64,000 nucleotides of DNA from positions 31,001-95,000 of the forward strand of contig JACEVL010000093.1 in NCBI GenBank assembly GCA_020284085.1, given 5' to 3'. The notes beneath the pieces were generated by a model. The model was not told where the DNA came from. It worked only from the letters and a program-made list of their open reading frames with translations, and made no database searches. Numbering within the stretch: the first letter of the stretch is position 1; each line of letters opens with the position of its first letter. This DNA comes from Aporrectodea caliginosa (Eukaryota > Annelida > Clitellata > Crassiclitellata > Lumbricidae). A program made the position numbers and the translations under genes. This document shows, piece by piece, positions 22,358 through 33,084 of the stretch.

Positions 22358-22545
22358 AATGATGGCTGAGTGGCTAATGGGTCGTCATTCACCCCTTCGA
22401 TTTAGATTCGAACCCTGGTCTATTTACGTCAAATCGACAAATGGATCACAATGTTGAATTATCCGTAAGCTTGGAGACCATCTCCTCAGATGCATGTACC
22501 TCATCAAATAAAAATAAACTAAAGATGAAATCGTAAATATAATTA
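22358..22545 (+). mobile_element. tRNA-derived SINE (second family)
   Basis: Box A-like TGGCTGAGTGGCTAATGG at about 22365 and box B-like AGATTCGAACCCTGG at about 22408 are spaced as in a tRNA. They are followed by an unrelated body (GCTTGGAGACCATCTCC, CAGATGCATGTACCTCATC) and an A-rich tail (AAATAAAAATAAAC). The acceptor stem does not close, so this is a retroposon and not a tRNA gene. Confidence 0.65.
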
Positions 22546-23555
22546 TAGAGATCTGATGGAAGAAAGTTGTATTAAAATGAACTGAAATACCTAGAACACT
22601 TTAAAGACGTCAACGGCCCTTGTACCTGTAAGATATCGTTAAACAATGGAGTAAATATGTTTCTCATTTTGAACTCTATTCAACGGAGACAGCCGTAAGG
22701 AATTGCTACAGACTTTAATGCCATAAAACCTCAATAAGACGTAAGATAATGAAAAGGTTTACTACTCTGGTAGCCTGGAGATGATGTGTCTAGGTGAAGA
22801 GAAGTTAGATATCGAGATGTTTGAAAGCCAGTGAGGAATAGTGAGTTATAGCAATTTAACGATGAACTGCATTGGTTTCCCGGTCGCTTTTTAGTGAACT
22901 TCCATCGTTAAAGTGGCAAAGCCTTCTTGACGATAGAAAGAGAGTTCGAGCAAATGTTGTAAATTTTGTACAAGCAATTAATAGGTACACAGTTATTCAA
23001 TGTCTATAGGCCTAATTTTTCTTGTATATTAAACGCAATTGTTATTTGAAGCTGTTATAGTTTCGTGGAAGAGCATTTTAAGGGTATATAAATGTAGAAT
23101 TTCATTATCCACATCTTCAAGCTGTCAGAATGTGTCAACAGTTTAAAGACAAATCATGTTAGCAACCTGCATAGTTTAATGTGCGAGCTGCTTGTTAAAA
23201 TGATATATGTACGATGTGTGATAACAGAGGAGGTCCACATACAATTTCGTTAAACACTGTTTAATTCCACGCTCTCTTTACACACCTCTATAATCCACGT
23301 AATCAATGCTACATATAGCTAAACCGCGCTCAAATTTTAAGGTGCATCTAAAACATCGTATTGATGCTACACGAAACTGTTGGAATCCATGCATATCTCA
23401 AGATTAAGAATTAATGGATGTACATCGGGTCGATGACGTGCAATGTGGCAATAACTAGGCTTCATTGTGATTCGATGAAACAATTGGCGCCAACTGCAAA
23501 AAGGCTGGCCACACTGAATGCGTTTGGAGACTTCACAATGACCACGTCTTGAGTA
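22546..23555. repeat. Anonymous repeat modules
   Basis: Diverged module fragments without a clear core: GACGTCAACGGCCCTTG near 22606, GCTGTCAGAATGTGTC near 23120, CGTTAAACACTGTTTAATTC with CACACCTCTATAATCC near 23250-23295, and GGCTGGCCACACTGAATGCG near 23503. Nothing coding recognised. Confidence 0.45.
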
Positions 23556-23932
23556 GAGGATCACTGCCTTGCTGCTGCGACGTCAGTTTTGTCTCGCCCC
23601 ATGCAGATTACCTGAGAGAGCTTTGTTGCCCCTCGTGTATTCACTTTCGCAACCCCTCCGATTGGCAGAGAAGGGGATGGTCTTAGTCCCATTCTCACGA
23701 ACTGCAACTATGCTGAATCGAGCCTTCTCTGTGGCAGGACCAGTGGACTGGAACGGGCTCTCCCATGCAGGAGCTACGCCTGCTCCCTGGTACTCTTACC
23801 GAAGTTTTTTTATTGAACTTAAAACTGTACTTTTTGGCCGTTCTGGTGTCTTGATCGCCTCTGAGTAGTCCCTTGAAGGGTCGCTATATAAATTTATGAA
23901 TGAATGAATTAATAAATGAATGAAAGATGACC
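23556..23932 (+). mobile_element. L2/CR1-like LINE 3' end with (GAAT)n tail
   Basis: In shifting frames the plus strand encodes the conserved RT C-terminus: DYLRELCCPS, then MVLVPFSRTATMLNRAFSVAGPVDWNGL, then TEVFLLNLKLYFL. The stop is followed by CTCTGAGTAGTCCCTTGAAGGG, TCGCTATATAAATTTATGAA and GAATGAATTAATAAATGAATG. At least two frameshifts. 5' truncation is near 23556 where module sequence ends. Related insertion at 58205-58612. Confidence 0.8.
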
Positions 23933-24804
23933 AGAATTGTCCTTCTCTGTTATCTAGGGTTTGAACTGGCACTACCAGAATAGGGGGAGGCGGAGTTAAG
24001 CCAAAATAACCTGAATACAACAGCTTGACGACATTTCGTGGAAGCACAGTAGGCAGTTTACGTCGACGATGATGACGAATTTTATCAGTTCTCACCATTT
24101 ATTTTTTACAAAATCAGTTTTGAAATCAAACGACTGGATCCTGAGTTTAACGACAGCGTATGACAACAAAGGCCGTTGCAGTGGACAGAATCTATTTTGG
24201 CATATTAATTATTGCATATCTACTTATCATGAAACCAAACGCTTTATGCGTACCAAGCTTATATAGCGTCTCTGGTAAACGTTAAAATGGTGTCGAAATA
24301 GAGCGAATTCATGCTTATGTAGCATTGGTTCACTACGTTTTAAAGGCGTCAAATGTGAGCATTATTAAATCAATGGGGATACTGTGTCCCACCAGTTAGT
24401 CAAATAGAAAGACAAAACGAGTAAAACTCTATATAAAAATGGAAGTCGGTTGTGATAGTTTAACGCGCTCTAGTTAGACACCCTGAAAATATCGCTAACC
24501 TCTGCTATGTATGCTTAGAACGCGCCAATTATTGCATATAACTTTATGACTCGTTTATTAATTGTATTAAACTCCGCCATTGCTCGATCTGTGCCAGAAC
24601 CACCCGAAATCTAGAGAAGAAGGACGACGCTAATCGTCTTTCTTATGACAAAGTCTCGTTAAACAGCAACTAACCAACGTTCTCATTGTGTAAAAGATCG
24701 CATTAAGTGCTGGCCTCTGTCCATATACCCAATCAGAAATGCCTCTAGCACGCTCTGCGATAAACAAGAGTTCTATTTAAACGCATGTCTCTCTGTCTGC
24801 CAGT
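23933..24804. repeat. Anonymous repeat modules
   Basis: Plus-oriented core with TTGAACTGGCACTACCAG near 23960, a GTTTAACGACAGCG / ACAACAAAGGCCGTTG block near 24148, ACGTTTTAAAGGCGTC near 24330, and a minus-type core near 24595-24640. No gene seen. Confidence 0.5.
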
Positions 24805-24960
24805 CATTCATTCAGTCGGTCAGTCAGTCAGTCAGTCATTCATTCATTCAGTCAGTCAGTCAGTCAGTCAATTAGTCAGTCAGTCAATTAGTCAGTCAGT
24901 CCGTTTGTCCGTCCGTCCGTCTGTCCGACTGTCCGTCTGTCTGCTTGTGTGAAACGCTGA
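24805..24960. repeat. CAGT/CATT/CCGT tetranucleotide array
   Basis: Blocks of CAGT, CATT, CAATTAGT, then CCGT/CTGT tetramers. A compound microsatellite that appears to have expanded from TCAGTCAG. Confidence 0.9.
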
Positions 24961-26060
24961 ACAAATCGAATTATTTAAAGATCGCTTTTGCTTGAGAGAA
25001 GCTGTGCTGGACGAAACTTTTGTTGATATAAGTTAGAGAGTTTTCTTTAGACACCTTTAAAACCTTTTATACCGATGCTATAAAGGGTATAACTCCGCCA
25101 CTTAGTGTGCTTTGTCAGTTTCAGTCCCAAGCCTAGATGAAGGAGGAGGGTGACGCTACTGATCTTTGAAGTCATAGAGTGTCGTTAAACTGAAACTACT
25201 AATATAAAGGGTATTTTCACGCTAATGGATGTTATCTAATATTATTTATAGCTATTTGTATTATGACACGGAAAAGGTGCAACAGTTCAAAAATAATTAC
25301 ACACCTTTTTAAAGTTTTATGTTCATCCTACAAGTAAAAGCAGACGAGCGGGCTGTATTACGTAAGTTCCGTGCAGTCTAATTTACTTTATGACTAAGCT
25401 ATATACCTGTAATTATTATCTAGAATGCAACTCTTAATGTTATCGAATAATTATATATAGGTTAGCGCTGAGAACGACTCTTATTAGCTATATTGGTTGA
25501 AACGCAGGCAACGTCTCATATGCGCCTCTGTGTTAGAGAGCGTGTGGATCACAGTTACCATCCAGATGCTGGCGCTCATTCATCGCACGCCTTAATGCCA
25601 ATGGGATAGGACCAAACAGAATGATGCACAGTCAACACGAACTGATTGTACGTACGTACATCCTTCTCTTTCTCTCGATTTCCTTCCGATCTTATTGCGT
25701 CGTCAACTGTCGTAAATAGAATAGCAATTCAAAGTGTTTCTGAGACGACGAGGTTTCTGTCTCAACGGGAAACCATGGCAACAGCGTAAAATGAAAACAC
25801 TGTCTCCAAAAACTATTGATAAAACGCCAATATTCGTTCGCTTAACACAAAACCGATAAATTATTATCAGTGTTAGAAGCCCTGGCAACCACAACTTATC
25901 GTTAAACGCTGGTTAATTCAGCAAAGCATAATGATCTCATTGGACACCTTTAAAATGATGCTCATAGGCGATATATGTACATATATATACATATATATAC
26001 ATATATTATATATGGAAAGCAATAATTATTGTCGTCAACGGCCTTTGATGTCATAGGACG
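24961..26060. repeat. Anonymous repeat modules
   Basis: Includes TTAGACACCTTTAAAACC with GATGCTATAAAGG (25050-25090), the core AGTCCCAAGCCTAGATGAAGGAGGAGGGTGACGCTA (25130-25160), the ACTGTCGTAAATAGAATAG ... GGTTTCTGTCTCAACGG block (25700-25775), the CCCTGGCAACCACAACTTATCG / ACACCTTTAAAATGATGCTC block (25880-25965) and a LINE-UTR-like GTCGTCAACGGCCTTTGATG at 26033. No gene seen. Confidence 0.6.
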
Positions 26061-26100
26061 ACGCTATCCCTAGGGCTACCAAGGGGGGGTTATTACGATG
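26061..26100. mobile_element. piggyBac-like terminus fragment
   Basis: CCCTAGGGCTACCAAGGGGGGG at about 26070-26091 is close to the ends of the TTAA-flanked elements at 35241, 35636 and 53546. The TTAA is not present here, so only a scrap is claimed. Confidence 0.4.
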
Positions 26101-27490
26101 AGGTAAGATAGGGTAAGGTAAGATACGTAAAGCAAGGTAATGTAAGGTAATGTTTTCATTTTAAAACAACGTCGTTAGAAAAAGGAAAAAGCAACTATCT
26201 TCCGGATATAATAATTGCAGTTCCAAGACTGGAGAACGCAAATTACATCAATGTCTTCTCTACACACCTTTAAAGCATTTTCTGCCGAAGCTATATATAT
26301 TTAAAACTTCGTAGCGTTGCTAATTAACATGTCCAATCATCTAATCTAATCGAGAACTTATGGATACCTTAGGGAGAAGTCGTTGGAGACAATATCTTAA
26401 TTAAGCAACAAGTAAATCTTACGAACAGGAACGAAAGAGAGAAATATTAATTAAGTCAGCCGTTGAACTGCTTTTTAAAAGACAAAATTGTCGGCTTTAG
26501 ATGCTACACTCTGTTATTAAACTTCGAGTTAGAGTCAGCCAACTGCCAATTAAAAGTCTGTCTTAATTCTAGCGGTTCCAGTGCCTGATATCAAATGGAG
26601 GGCGACACTAATAATCTTTATTTTCACACAGCGTCTTCATACAGAAACTATACCTACTTTATATTTGAAAAGAGTTAAACGCAGGGAAGAGTGACGGAAA
26701 GTGAAATCAACGGATCAGGCAGCCACGAGATGTAGTTATATACTGCAAAAATATTCCTAAACACCTTTAAATTAAGAACTGTACAAAATAGTTTCTCCTG
26801 ACGTCAACGGGATTTGGTGCCATAGGATTAAACATTCAACGCTATTTCGTTCGTTATGACCGGCGAACAACAGGGGCGCCACCTTACAAAGATGTTGACC
26901 ATTGCGGGGAGTTTATTGCTATCTCGATGCCGGCAGTTTATGTATACGAAGTAGGGTGTGTTAGAGTAATTTAGGATAGGTTTGGGTAGGGGATAAGGTA
27001 TAGTTGGCTACTGTACAGTAATGAGAGAGAAGTTGATTTAAGGAGTGATTTAATAAAACAGTAATTTCAGATGAGGTAAGGTGCAAGTTAAGTTACAGTA
27101 ATGTACGATGAGTTGGAATTTTAGTTAAGTTAGAGTAATTAAAAGATAAGATAATGTGTAAGGTACTTTAACTTACTGTAAGGTACAATAATGCAAAATA
27201 AGTTGAGATTACAGTAATTTTACTCTAAGTTAAGGTGTGAGTTAAGGTTAATTTAAAGAAACGGTAAGCATTGCAAGATAAGTTAAAATATGAGGTATGG
27301 TCAGTTAAGGTAAAATTAAGAAAGGTAAGGTGAAATAAGAGAACGTACGGTAAGGTAAGTTAAAATAAGGCAAGGGAAGGGAAGATGGGATAAGATAAAG
27401 TACTATAACGTACGGTAAGTTAACCTAAGGTAAGATACGTTATGCAACGGTTAAGTAATTTAAGATATGGTAAGGTAAGTTAACCTCCTT
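26095..27490. repeat. Modules, then degenerate GGTAAG-rich repeats
   Basis: 26100-26160 and, more extensively, 26960-27490 are built from decayed words of the type AAGGTAAGGTAAG, GTTAAGGTA and AAGATAAG, with no fixed period. 26160-26960 between them holds module fragments (ACACCTTTAAAGCATTTTCTG near 26260, a core-like GGAGGGCGACACTAATAATC near 26596). No coding region. Confidence 0.6.
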
Positions 27491-27554
27491 AGCGTTACAT
27501 TTTCTCCCGGAAAAACCAGCCCAAAAGGTTAGATTTATTTACGTAGGCATGCAT

Positions 27555-27705
27555 AACATTGTATGGGCATTTGTTATAGCGCCCCTCACGATTTCTACTC
27601 AGTGGCGCTCCCGACCACAGCGCGGTCACTGAATCAAAGTTTCACGCCAAGGCACATGAACAATTGTGAGTGAAGGACTTGCCCAGGGTCCCTACGCGGC
27701 ACATA
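27555..27705 (-). mobile_element. tRNA-derived SINE, body only
   Basis: Minus-strand body shared with the SINE at 46480-46700: GTAGGGACCCTGGGCAAGTCC, TTCACTCACAATTG, GGCGTGAAACTTTG, GAGCGCCACTGAGTAG and GGGGCGCTATAACAAATG. The tRNA-like head is missing beyond about 27705. Confidence 0.65.
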
Positions 27706-27797
27706 GATAACGTTGGAAACAAATCTTAAACAACAAGAAAATGCGAAAACAGAAAGGAAAGAGAGAAATATGAATAAAATCAGCATATATATATATA

Positions 27798-28405
27798 CAG
27801 GGTGGTCCAAAATAAACCGCACAATGATAAATTGATAGTACTTTAGTCAGACCAATTCAAATATAACCGTGACAATTCACAAAAACACAGCAATTATTTT
27901 TACTGTAACATTACATGGATGGATTTCGTTACATAAAATGTTCAATATGTCCTCCTTGCTGCTGGACAACGCATTGAAGCCGACGACGCCATTGATCAAT
28001 TGCGCGGTCAATGAAACGCTGTGACAGCTTGGTCCACTCTGTGACGATTGTTTCTTTCAGCTGATCCACTGTAGTGAAACTTCTACGACGGTATACCATC
28101 TGTTGAAGGGCGCCCCAAACAGCGAAGTCGACTGGATTCAAGTCCGGGCTGTTTGGGGGCCACATGTCAGGCTCAATGAAAGAAATGTTCTCACGTCGCA
28201 GATACTCCATAGTTAAGCGTCCCATGATCACAATCTCTTATAGCCTAAACAACCACTTCTTTACCATAAACTATGATAAACAATAATGAAGTCAATAATG
28301 ACGTCAGAGAAAATGTATAAATAAGTAAGAAAAATGGCATTAAACATTGAATTGTTATACATTATATCAAGAAAACTGTCACTGTGCGGTTTATTTTGGA
28401 CCACC

Positions 28406-28408
<3 letters not shown>
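27798..28408. mobile_element. Tc1/mariner element, internally deleted
   Basis: The terminal inverted repeats are 26 bp and match exactly: they begin CAGGGTGGTCCAAAATAAAC (27798-27823; complement 28383-28408). TA flanks both ends. The element sits in a (TA)n tract. Between the ends only the C-terminal third of a transposase survives (27929-28231, minus). At 611 bp it is well under half the length of an autonomous element, so it is a deletion derivative that could be moved only in trans. Confidence 0.9.
27929..28231 (-). pseudogene. Tc1/mariner transposase, C-terminal catalytic fragment
   Basis: About 100 residues carrying WPPNSPDLNPVDFAVWGALQ (residues 24-43), the block around the third catalytic acid (here Asp35 rather than Glu) of a DDD-type Tc1/mariner transposase. 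It is followed by VYRRRSFTTVDQLKETIV, an Ile-Asp-Gln-Trp-Arg-Arg-Arg helix and GGHIEHFM, the usual C-terminus. The HTH domains and the first two catalytic Asp residues are gone. The first Met codons precede the family-like sequence directly and may be incidental. The frame is open, suggesting the deletion is younger than most relics in this window. Lies inside the 27798-28408 element. Confidence 0.85.

Positions 28409-28466
<58 letters not shown>
28409..28466. repeat. (TA)n microsatellite
   Basis: Uninterrupted TA dinucleotides at the right flank of the mariner derivative; a shorter TA tract flanks the left. Confidence 0.95.
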
Positions 28467-28468
<2 letters not shown>

Positions 28469-28589
28469 AATGGAACGGGATTTCAAAGACATTATCGGCA
28501 TTAGATGCTATACTATGTCATTAACCTTCGCAGGACGAAGACATTAATTTTTACGATACACGGAGGACGAAGAGGGGTAATTTTTACCC

Positions 28590-29290
28590 CAAAGCAATTT
28601 TTAATATCTCAGCTCATAGGTACGGTACAATAAAAAATGAAGCACTAATTCTAATAGTTCTAAGGTCAAGGAATCGATCTATCCTAGTGAGAATAGTCTG
28701 TCAATACCACTTTTCAAGATGGCGGCCAAGATGGCCGCCAAACACAGAAATATGCATATTTCCGCTCATAGGTAAGATACAATGACAAATGAACCCTCCA
28801 ATTTCATAGTTCCGAGGTCAAGGAATCCATTTATCGTAGTGAGAATAGCCTGTCAATACCACTTTCCAAGATGGCGGCCAAGATGGCCGCCAAACACAAA
28901 AATATGCATATTTCAGCTCATATGTATGCTACGATGACAAATGAACCCTCCAATTTCATAGTTCCGAGGTCAAGGAATCTATTTATCGTAGTGAGAATAG
29001 TCTGTCAATACCACTTTCCAAGATGGCGGCCAAGATGGCCGCCAAACACAGAAATATGCATATTTCCGCTCACAGGTATGCTACAATGACAAATGAACCC
29101 TCCAATTTCGTAGTTCCGAGGTCAAGGAATCCATTTATCGTAGTGAAAATAGTCTGTCAATACCACTTTCCAAGATGGAAAGTATAATAACCTATGAGTT
29201 GAAATATGCATATTTTTGTGTTTGGCGGCCATCTCGGCCATCATCTTGGAAATTCGTATTGACAGACTCTTTTCACTACGATAAATGGAG
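28590..29290. repeat. 152-bp tandem array with an inverted terminal unit
   Basis: The word AAGATGG recurs at 28716, 28868, 29020 and 29172, an exact 152-bp period. Units share CATATTTCCGCTCATAGGTA, GACAAATGAACCCTCCAATTT, TAGTTCCGAGGTCAAGGAATC and TTATCGTAGTGAGAATAG. The first three carry AAGATGGCGGCCAAGATGGC. The fourth breaks off and an inverted, diverged unit follows (about 29185-29290, TTTGGCGGCCATCTCGGCC). A fold-back satellite of unknown family; the small ORF across it is only the tandem unit being open. Confidence 0.9.
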
Positions 29291-29325
29291 AGTTCAAGCT
29301 TAAAAATTATTATTCCACAGTTTTA

Positions 29326-30115
29326 CGTCGTCTCGTGACATCAAAGGCCGTTGACGACAATAATATACAGAAATATACAATTCAATAAGTACAAGAACCC
29401 TAGAGCGTCCGAACAACACCATTCAAGGTGACGAAACGTCAGTGTGATTCTCGTTAACGATAACGATAACGAAAATGTTCGTTAACGAAAATAAAATGAT
29501 TTCGTTAACGATAACTATAACTATAACTAAAAATATCATTAACTATAACTATAACTATAACGAAAATAACAATAACGAAAATTCATCGTTATTTTCGTTA
29601 ATACAAAAAATAGAAATAGGAAGTCCAATATGGACGATTCGACATAAATGAGAACGAAAAATGCGATATTTTTATTATGCAATTTGTCAGTTACTTTAGA
29701 AACTCGTGTATTCGTGAAGTGAATGCACCAATGCTTCAAATGCTTTCAAAGCTCTGAGCAAATTGTGAAACAGCGTGTTAATACGCACAATTTTGCTTGT
29801 AGCCCTAATTATTCCAACTAAGTAGTAACTAAAATTAACTAAAATATAAATCCATTTACTATAACTATAACTATAACTAAAAAATAATACTAACTATAAC
29901 TATAACTATAACTAAAATAAAAATCCATTAACCATAACTGTAACTATAACTAAAATAAAATCTGTAAGGAGAATCACACTGCGAAACGTAGCTTTACAAT
30001 TTCACTAATATTCAATATTTTCCAATATAAAGTAGTTCATCTCATTGTCCATGATTTCCATATTATGACAAAGATAATTTATGCAAATTAAACGATATTA
30101 TTATGCAGGAATTGT
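29326..30115 (-). mobile_element. Non-LTR retrotransposon 3' UTR, interrupted
   Basis: Minus-strand copy of the same LINE 3' UTR as at 17165-17400. TTTACGTCGTCTCGTGACAT and CAAAGGCCGTTGACGACAAT at 29326 are the terminus. CAACACCATTCAAGGTG and GCTTTACAATTTCACTAATA continue the match on either side of the hAT MITE at 29440-29981, which inserted into it. Confidence 0.7.
29440..29981. mobile_element. hAT-type MITE with TAACTA-repeat interior
   Basis: Ends CAGTGTGATTCTC and the exact complement GAGAATCACACTG, flanked by the 8-bp duplication CGAAACGT (29432-29439 and 29982-29989). The interior is largely CGATAACGATAACG and ACTATAACTATAAC repeats near both ends with a short unique centre. Insertion split LINE-UTR sequence that is continuous in other copies, which confirms the ends. 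Confidence 0.9.
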
Positions 30116-30529
30116 TCCATAGAAGACATTTACGAAATACTCTTTCAAACATTTCATGTTTTAAGCTTGAAATCCTGAAAACTTTATGCAAAACTGAGAC
30201 CACTGCGTAGAGGTCGCAGACAATGAATGCGCTTTGACGGTTCGTAACTGCGAGACTTCTAGCCTAGCTATAGTGGCTTCTAAAATTAGAGATTACGTTT
30301 TAGAGTGAAAAGACAGACAGAAGGGTAGACACTTGGAATCTCTTCTACTAAAAATATAGTTAGCACAGTTTAATTCTAATTAATTAATTTGTTTCTTCGT
30401 TTATTATACTTACGACGCGAGAAACGTCAAACATCAACAAACTTTAGGTTACAGACTCAAGACGTATTCAAATGACTTTTATAATAACAACGTTTTTTAT
30501 ACGAAGCCATGTAAAAAAAACAACTGCAG
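30116..30529. repeat. Anonymous repeat module
   Basis: Carries the block GACCACTGCGTAGAGGTCGC, AATGCGCTTTGACGGTTCG, TAACTGCGAGACTTCTAGCC and AAGACAGACAGAAGGGTAGAC, which recurs near 15880, 20640, 47665, 49270 and 59150. No gene seen. Confidence 0.6.
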
Positions 30530-30740
30530 TAACACATACATATACAAACACACATACATACACACATACAGATGACCAAGCATGGCGCTGAGCAATCGAT
30601 GCGTTGAGTAATTATTGTGAGTGAAGGTCTTGCTCAATGTATCTACACAGTCACCTTCTCAGAGACTCGAACTCCTACTCCACGTGTTATAAGCCGAGCG
30701 CTCTAACAAATCGGCTACCGTGTCCCACAACAATTGGTAG
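30530..30740 (-). mobile_element. tRNA-derived SINE, best-preserved copy
   Basis: On the minus strand from 30740: ACACGGTAGCCGATTTGTTA (box A region), GAGCGCTCGGCTTATAACAC (anticodon arm-like), GGAGTTCGAGTCTC (box B), then body GTAGATACATTGAGCAAGACC, CTCAACGCATCGATTGCTCAG and GCCATGCTTGGTCATCTG, ending in a TGTATG tandem tail. The tRNA-like part lacks a proper acceptor stem. Related copies: 21605-21790 and 16310-16480. All three are followed on the plus side by the same TAGGTTTCCATTGTTT block, so part of that block may belong to the source locus. Confidence 0.75.
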
Positions 30741-30984
30741 GTTTCCATTGTTTGAAAACATCGTGTGGCTCTCATGGTCGTTGACTTCAACCTTACCGAC
30801 TTGAGTGTTGTGGGTTATAATTGGCTGTTGCGTCCCAAGCCTTTGTAGCAACGGTAAAGAACGTTTTAGTGGTGTTTAAAGAGATCGCTAAAACAATCGG
30901 TTGGTTTATTATTTTTGAACGATGCTGTGCCATGCTTGGGCTATCACCAGGGAGGTGATATGTGGAGTGTAGCCTATAATTTGT

Positions 30985-31200
30985 GTCTAATGAAAAATAT
31001 AAATGTTGCTTACAGGCATACATGCATGAATACATACATACACAAATACATGCATATGCAATTATGCACACACACAAAATATGCATTCATACACACATAC
31101 ATGAATGCATAAATACATTCACGCACACATAAATATATATATATATATATATATATAAATCAAAGCGCATACACATATACATAAATAAACATATACATAT
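30985..31200. repeat. CATA/CACA microsatellite cluster
   Basis: Imperfect CATACATA, ACACACATA and TATATA tracts mixed with ATGCATGAATACA words. Small ORFs here are products of the repeat. Confidence 0.8.
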
Positions 31201-31415
31201 GTATGGCTTAGCATTAAACGCAGATTGAGACATGGAAACATGGACAGGGATACATAGACTGACAAAGCAACATAGAAATAATAGCATTTGAAAATCGTCA
31301 AGATGATGATGACGAAAACAACAAGGATAATAAAACTAAACTGCGATGAAAAATCGCCATTTGCCTAAATGATAGAACTGCGCTAAATAAGGACATAAAT
31401 TGTTTAAAAAAACTT

Positions 31416-31870
31416 AGGGATATTATTATTATTATTATTATTATTATTAAATAAATTTGTAACGCGCGCAAGGTCACACCGAAATGTGAATCTGAGGCGC
31501 CGATAGTCAGCCGCCAGGTGAAGATGCACTTAGATTTCTAAATCCTTGAAAGCCAAGGAGAAATAGTGAGTTTTGAGCCGCTTTTTGAAGGAAGGAACTG
31601 AAGTTGAGCTACGAAGAGAAAGTGGTAGTCGATTCCATTCCTTTGGAGCAGAGGCGTGGAATGCACGAGAGCCCATTACTGTTCTGCATCGTGGCTCAGC
31701 TAGAAGACCTGTACTTGATGATCTCAGGCAACGAGGAGGGATGTAAGGAGTTAGTAGTGCAAGAATATAGGTAGGTGTGCTGGTGCTGAGGGCTTTGTAG
31801 GTCAAACAGGCCAATTTAAATTTTATTCTGAAATCAACAGGAAGCCAATGTCATTGGAAACATATTTTAA
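31416..31870 (-). mobile_element. L2/CR1-like LINE 3' end with (AAT)n tail
   Basis: The minus strand from about 31860 encodes an uninterrupted RT C-terminus: MACLTYKALSTSTPTYILAL, then PPRCLRSSSTGLLAEPRCRT, GSRAFHASAPKEWNRLPLSL, SFKKRLKTHYFSLAF and a stop at 31530. The 3' UTR follows (CACCTGGCGGCTGACTATCGG) and an AAT tail at 31422-31452. This is the classical end of animal L2/CR1 proteins; the catalytic RT motifs are upstream and absent. The open frame makes it one of the younger LINE fragments here. Confidence 0.85.
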
Positions 31871-32718
31871 GCAAGAAGAAAATCTTACCAACAGAAACAA
31901 AATAGACAAATATTAATTAAATCAGCAATTGAACTGTCTATTAAGGAAGTGTACGGCTTTTGAAGCTACGAGATGTAATTCATTTGAACGCCGGATTAAT
32001 TAGGGTGGTGTCAATCCGGAGCCCGGAAAGGATGAAGGCGACGCAAATAGTCTATAATTATTGTCGCATGGTGTCGGTAAAGCGTAAGCACAATTATTTT
32101 ATATCTAAAATGGTTAAACGCATTAAAAAGTAAAGCAAGGCGACGTCTGCGACGCAAGCAGCCACAGATGTCGTTGAATACTGCGAAGTTCTTGTTAGAC
32201 ACCTTTAAACCAGTTTTTCCTGATGCTATATATAAAACCTCATACGCGGCCGTTTCGTTTGATTCGATCTCCTTGGCTGGCAACAGATTCTCGTCAATAC
32301 ACCTCTCGGAAACACTACCACAAATGACAGATTAATCAACATCAATTGAACTCTGTTGGTTGGTTATTTGCTGGGTAATGACATTATGGCATAACATAAT
32401 AAAGGTAAACTGTGTTGAGAAATCACCATTTGACTAAATTCTAGAACGACGCTAATTAGAGCCATGAAATAACCTTTGATATGATATGTGGCGTCGTTGA
32501 CTCATAAAAGTCGCGATATGGGAGGAACGAGGAAGAATCCAGGCAATCAAATGAGCAGCTTCATAAATTTTTATACACCTCTTTTAAGATTACTGCTTTC
32601 TTATAAATTATCTTGATGTGCGATGAAAGCATTATTAGTCGTCAACGGCCTTTGATGTCATAAGGCGACATTAAACCTTTGAGGAATAAAATACAGCCCG
32701 TAAAAACAAAGTTTTTTA
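31871..32718. repeat. Anonymous repeat modules
   Basis: Includes a core-like GTCAATCCGGAGCCCGGAAAGGATGAAGGCGACGC near 32012, TTAGACACCTTTAAACCAG with GATGCTATATATAAAAC (32193-32235), and a LINE-UTR terminus GTCGTCAACGGCCTTTGATG at 32640. No gene recognised. Confidence 0.55.
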
Positions 32719-33084
32719 CTATATCCATCTAGTATCCTATAGCATGTACTCTGAAAATAGTCCGCGTTCATTTTACGACATAGCGTGCGTTTAATCAGGC
32801 AGCGCGCCCGTTTTTGTTGCGGCCAATCACAACGCTGCGTGTCGGAAAAAAGGATTCCCCGATTCGAAAATTTGAGTCCCCGATTCTATAAGCTTGCCTT
32901 TTTGGGGAGCTGAAATTTTTATAGAATGAAGTGTCTGCGAGGGCGAGTCTATCTGCCAAGTTTCAGGACGATTGAATGATTGTAAGTGATCGAATTAGTC
33001 GTCGCAAGATTTGACTTTTTAGCCTGTGGCTCAAACAAACAAACATTCAAGCAAGATTTCCGTAAGTTAAACTAGATGGATAAT
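32719..33084. mobile_element. Putative small inverted-repeat element
   Basis: TATCCATCTAGT near 32722 is mirrored by ACTAGATGGATA near 33072. The interior contains CCCCGATTCGAAAATTTGAG and GTCCCCGATTCTATAAGC. No clear target duplication, so the call is tentative. Confidence 0.45.

Noticed and set aside
28871..29089. Protein from the 152-bp repeat
   Set aside because: The frame stays open only because the period leaves the frame clear for one and a half units; the product is a tandem repeat translation.
28590..29290. CRISPR array
   Set aside because: Repeated units have no constant-length unique spacers; this is a satellite in an animal genome.
31087..31301. Cys/Tyr-rich small membrane proteins
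   Set aside because: They are translations of CATA and TA microsatellites on the minus strand.
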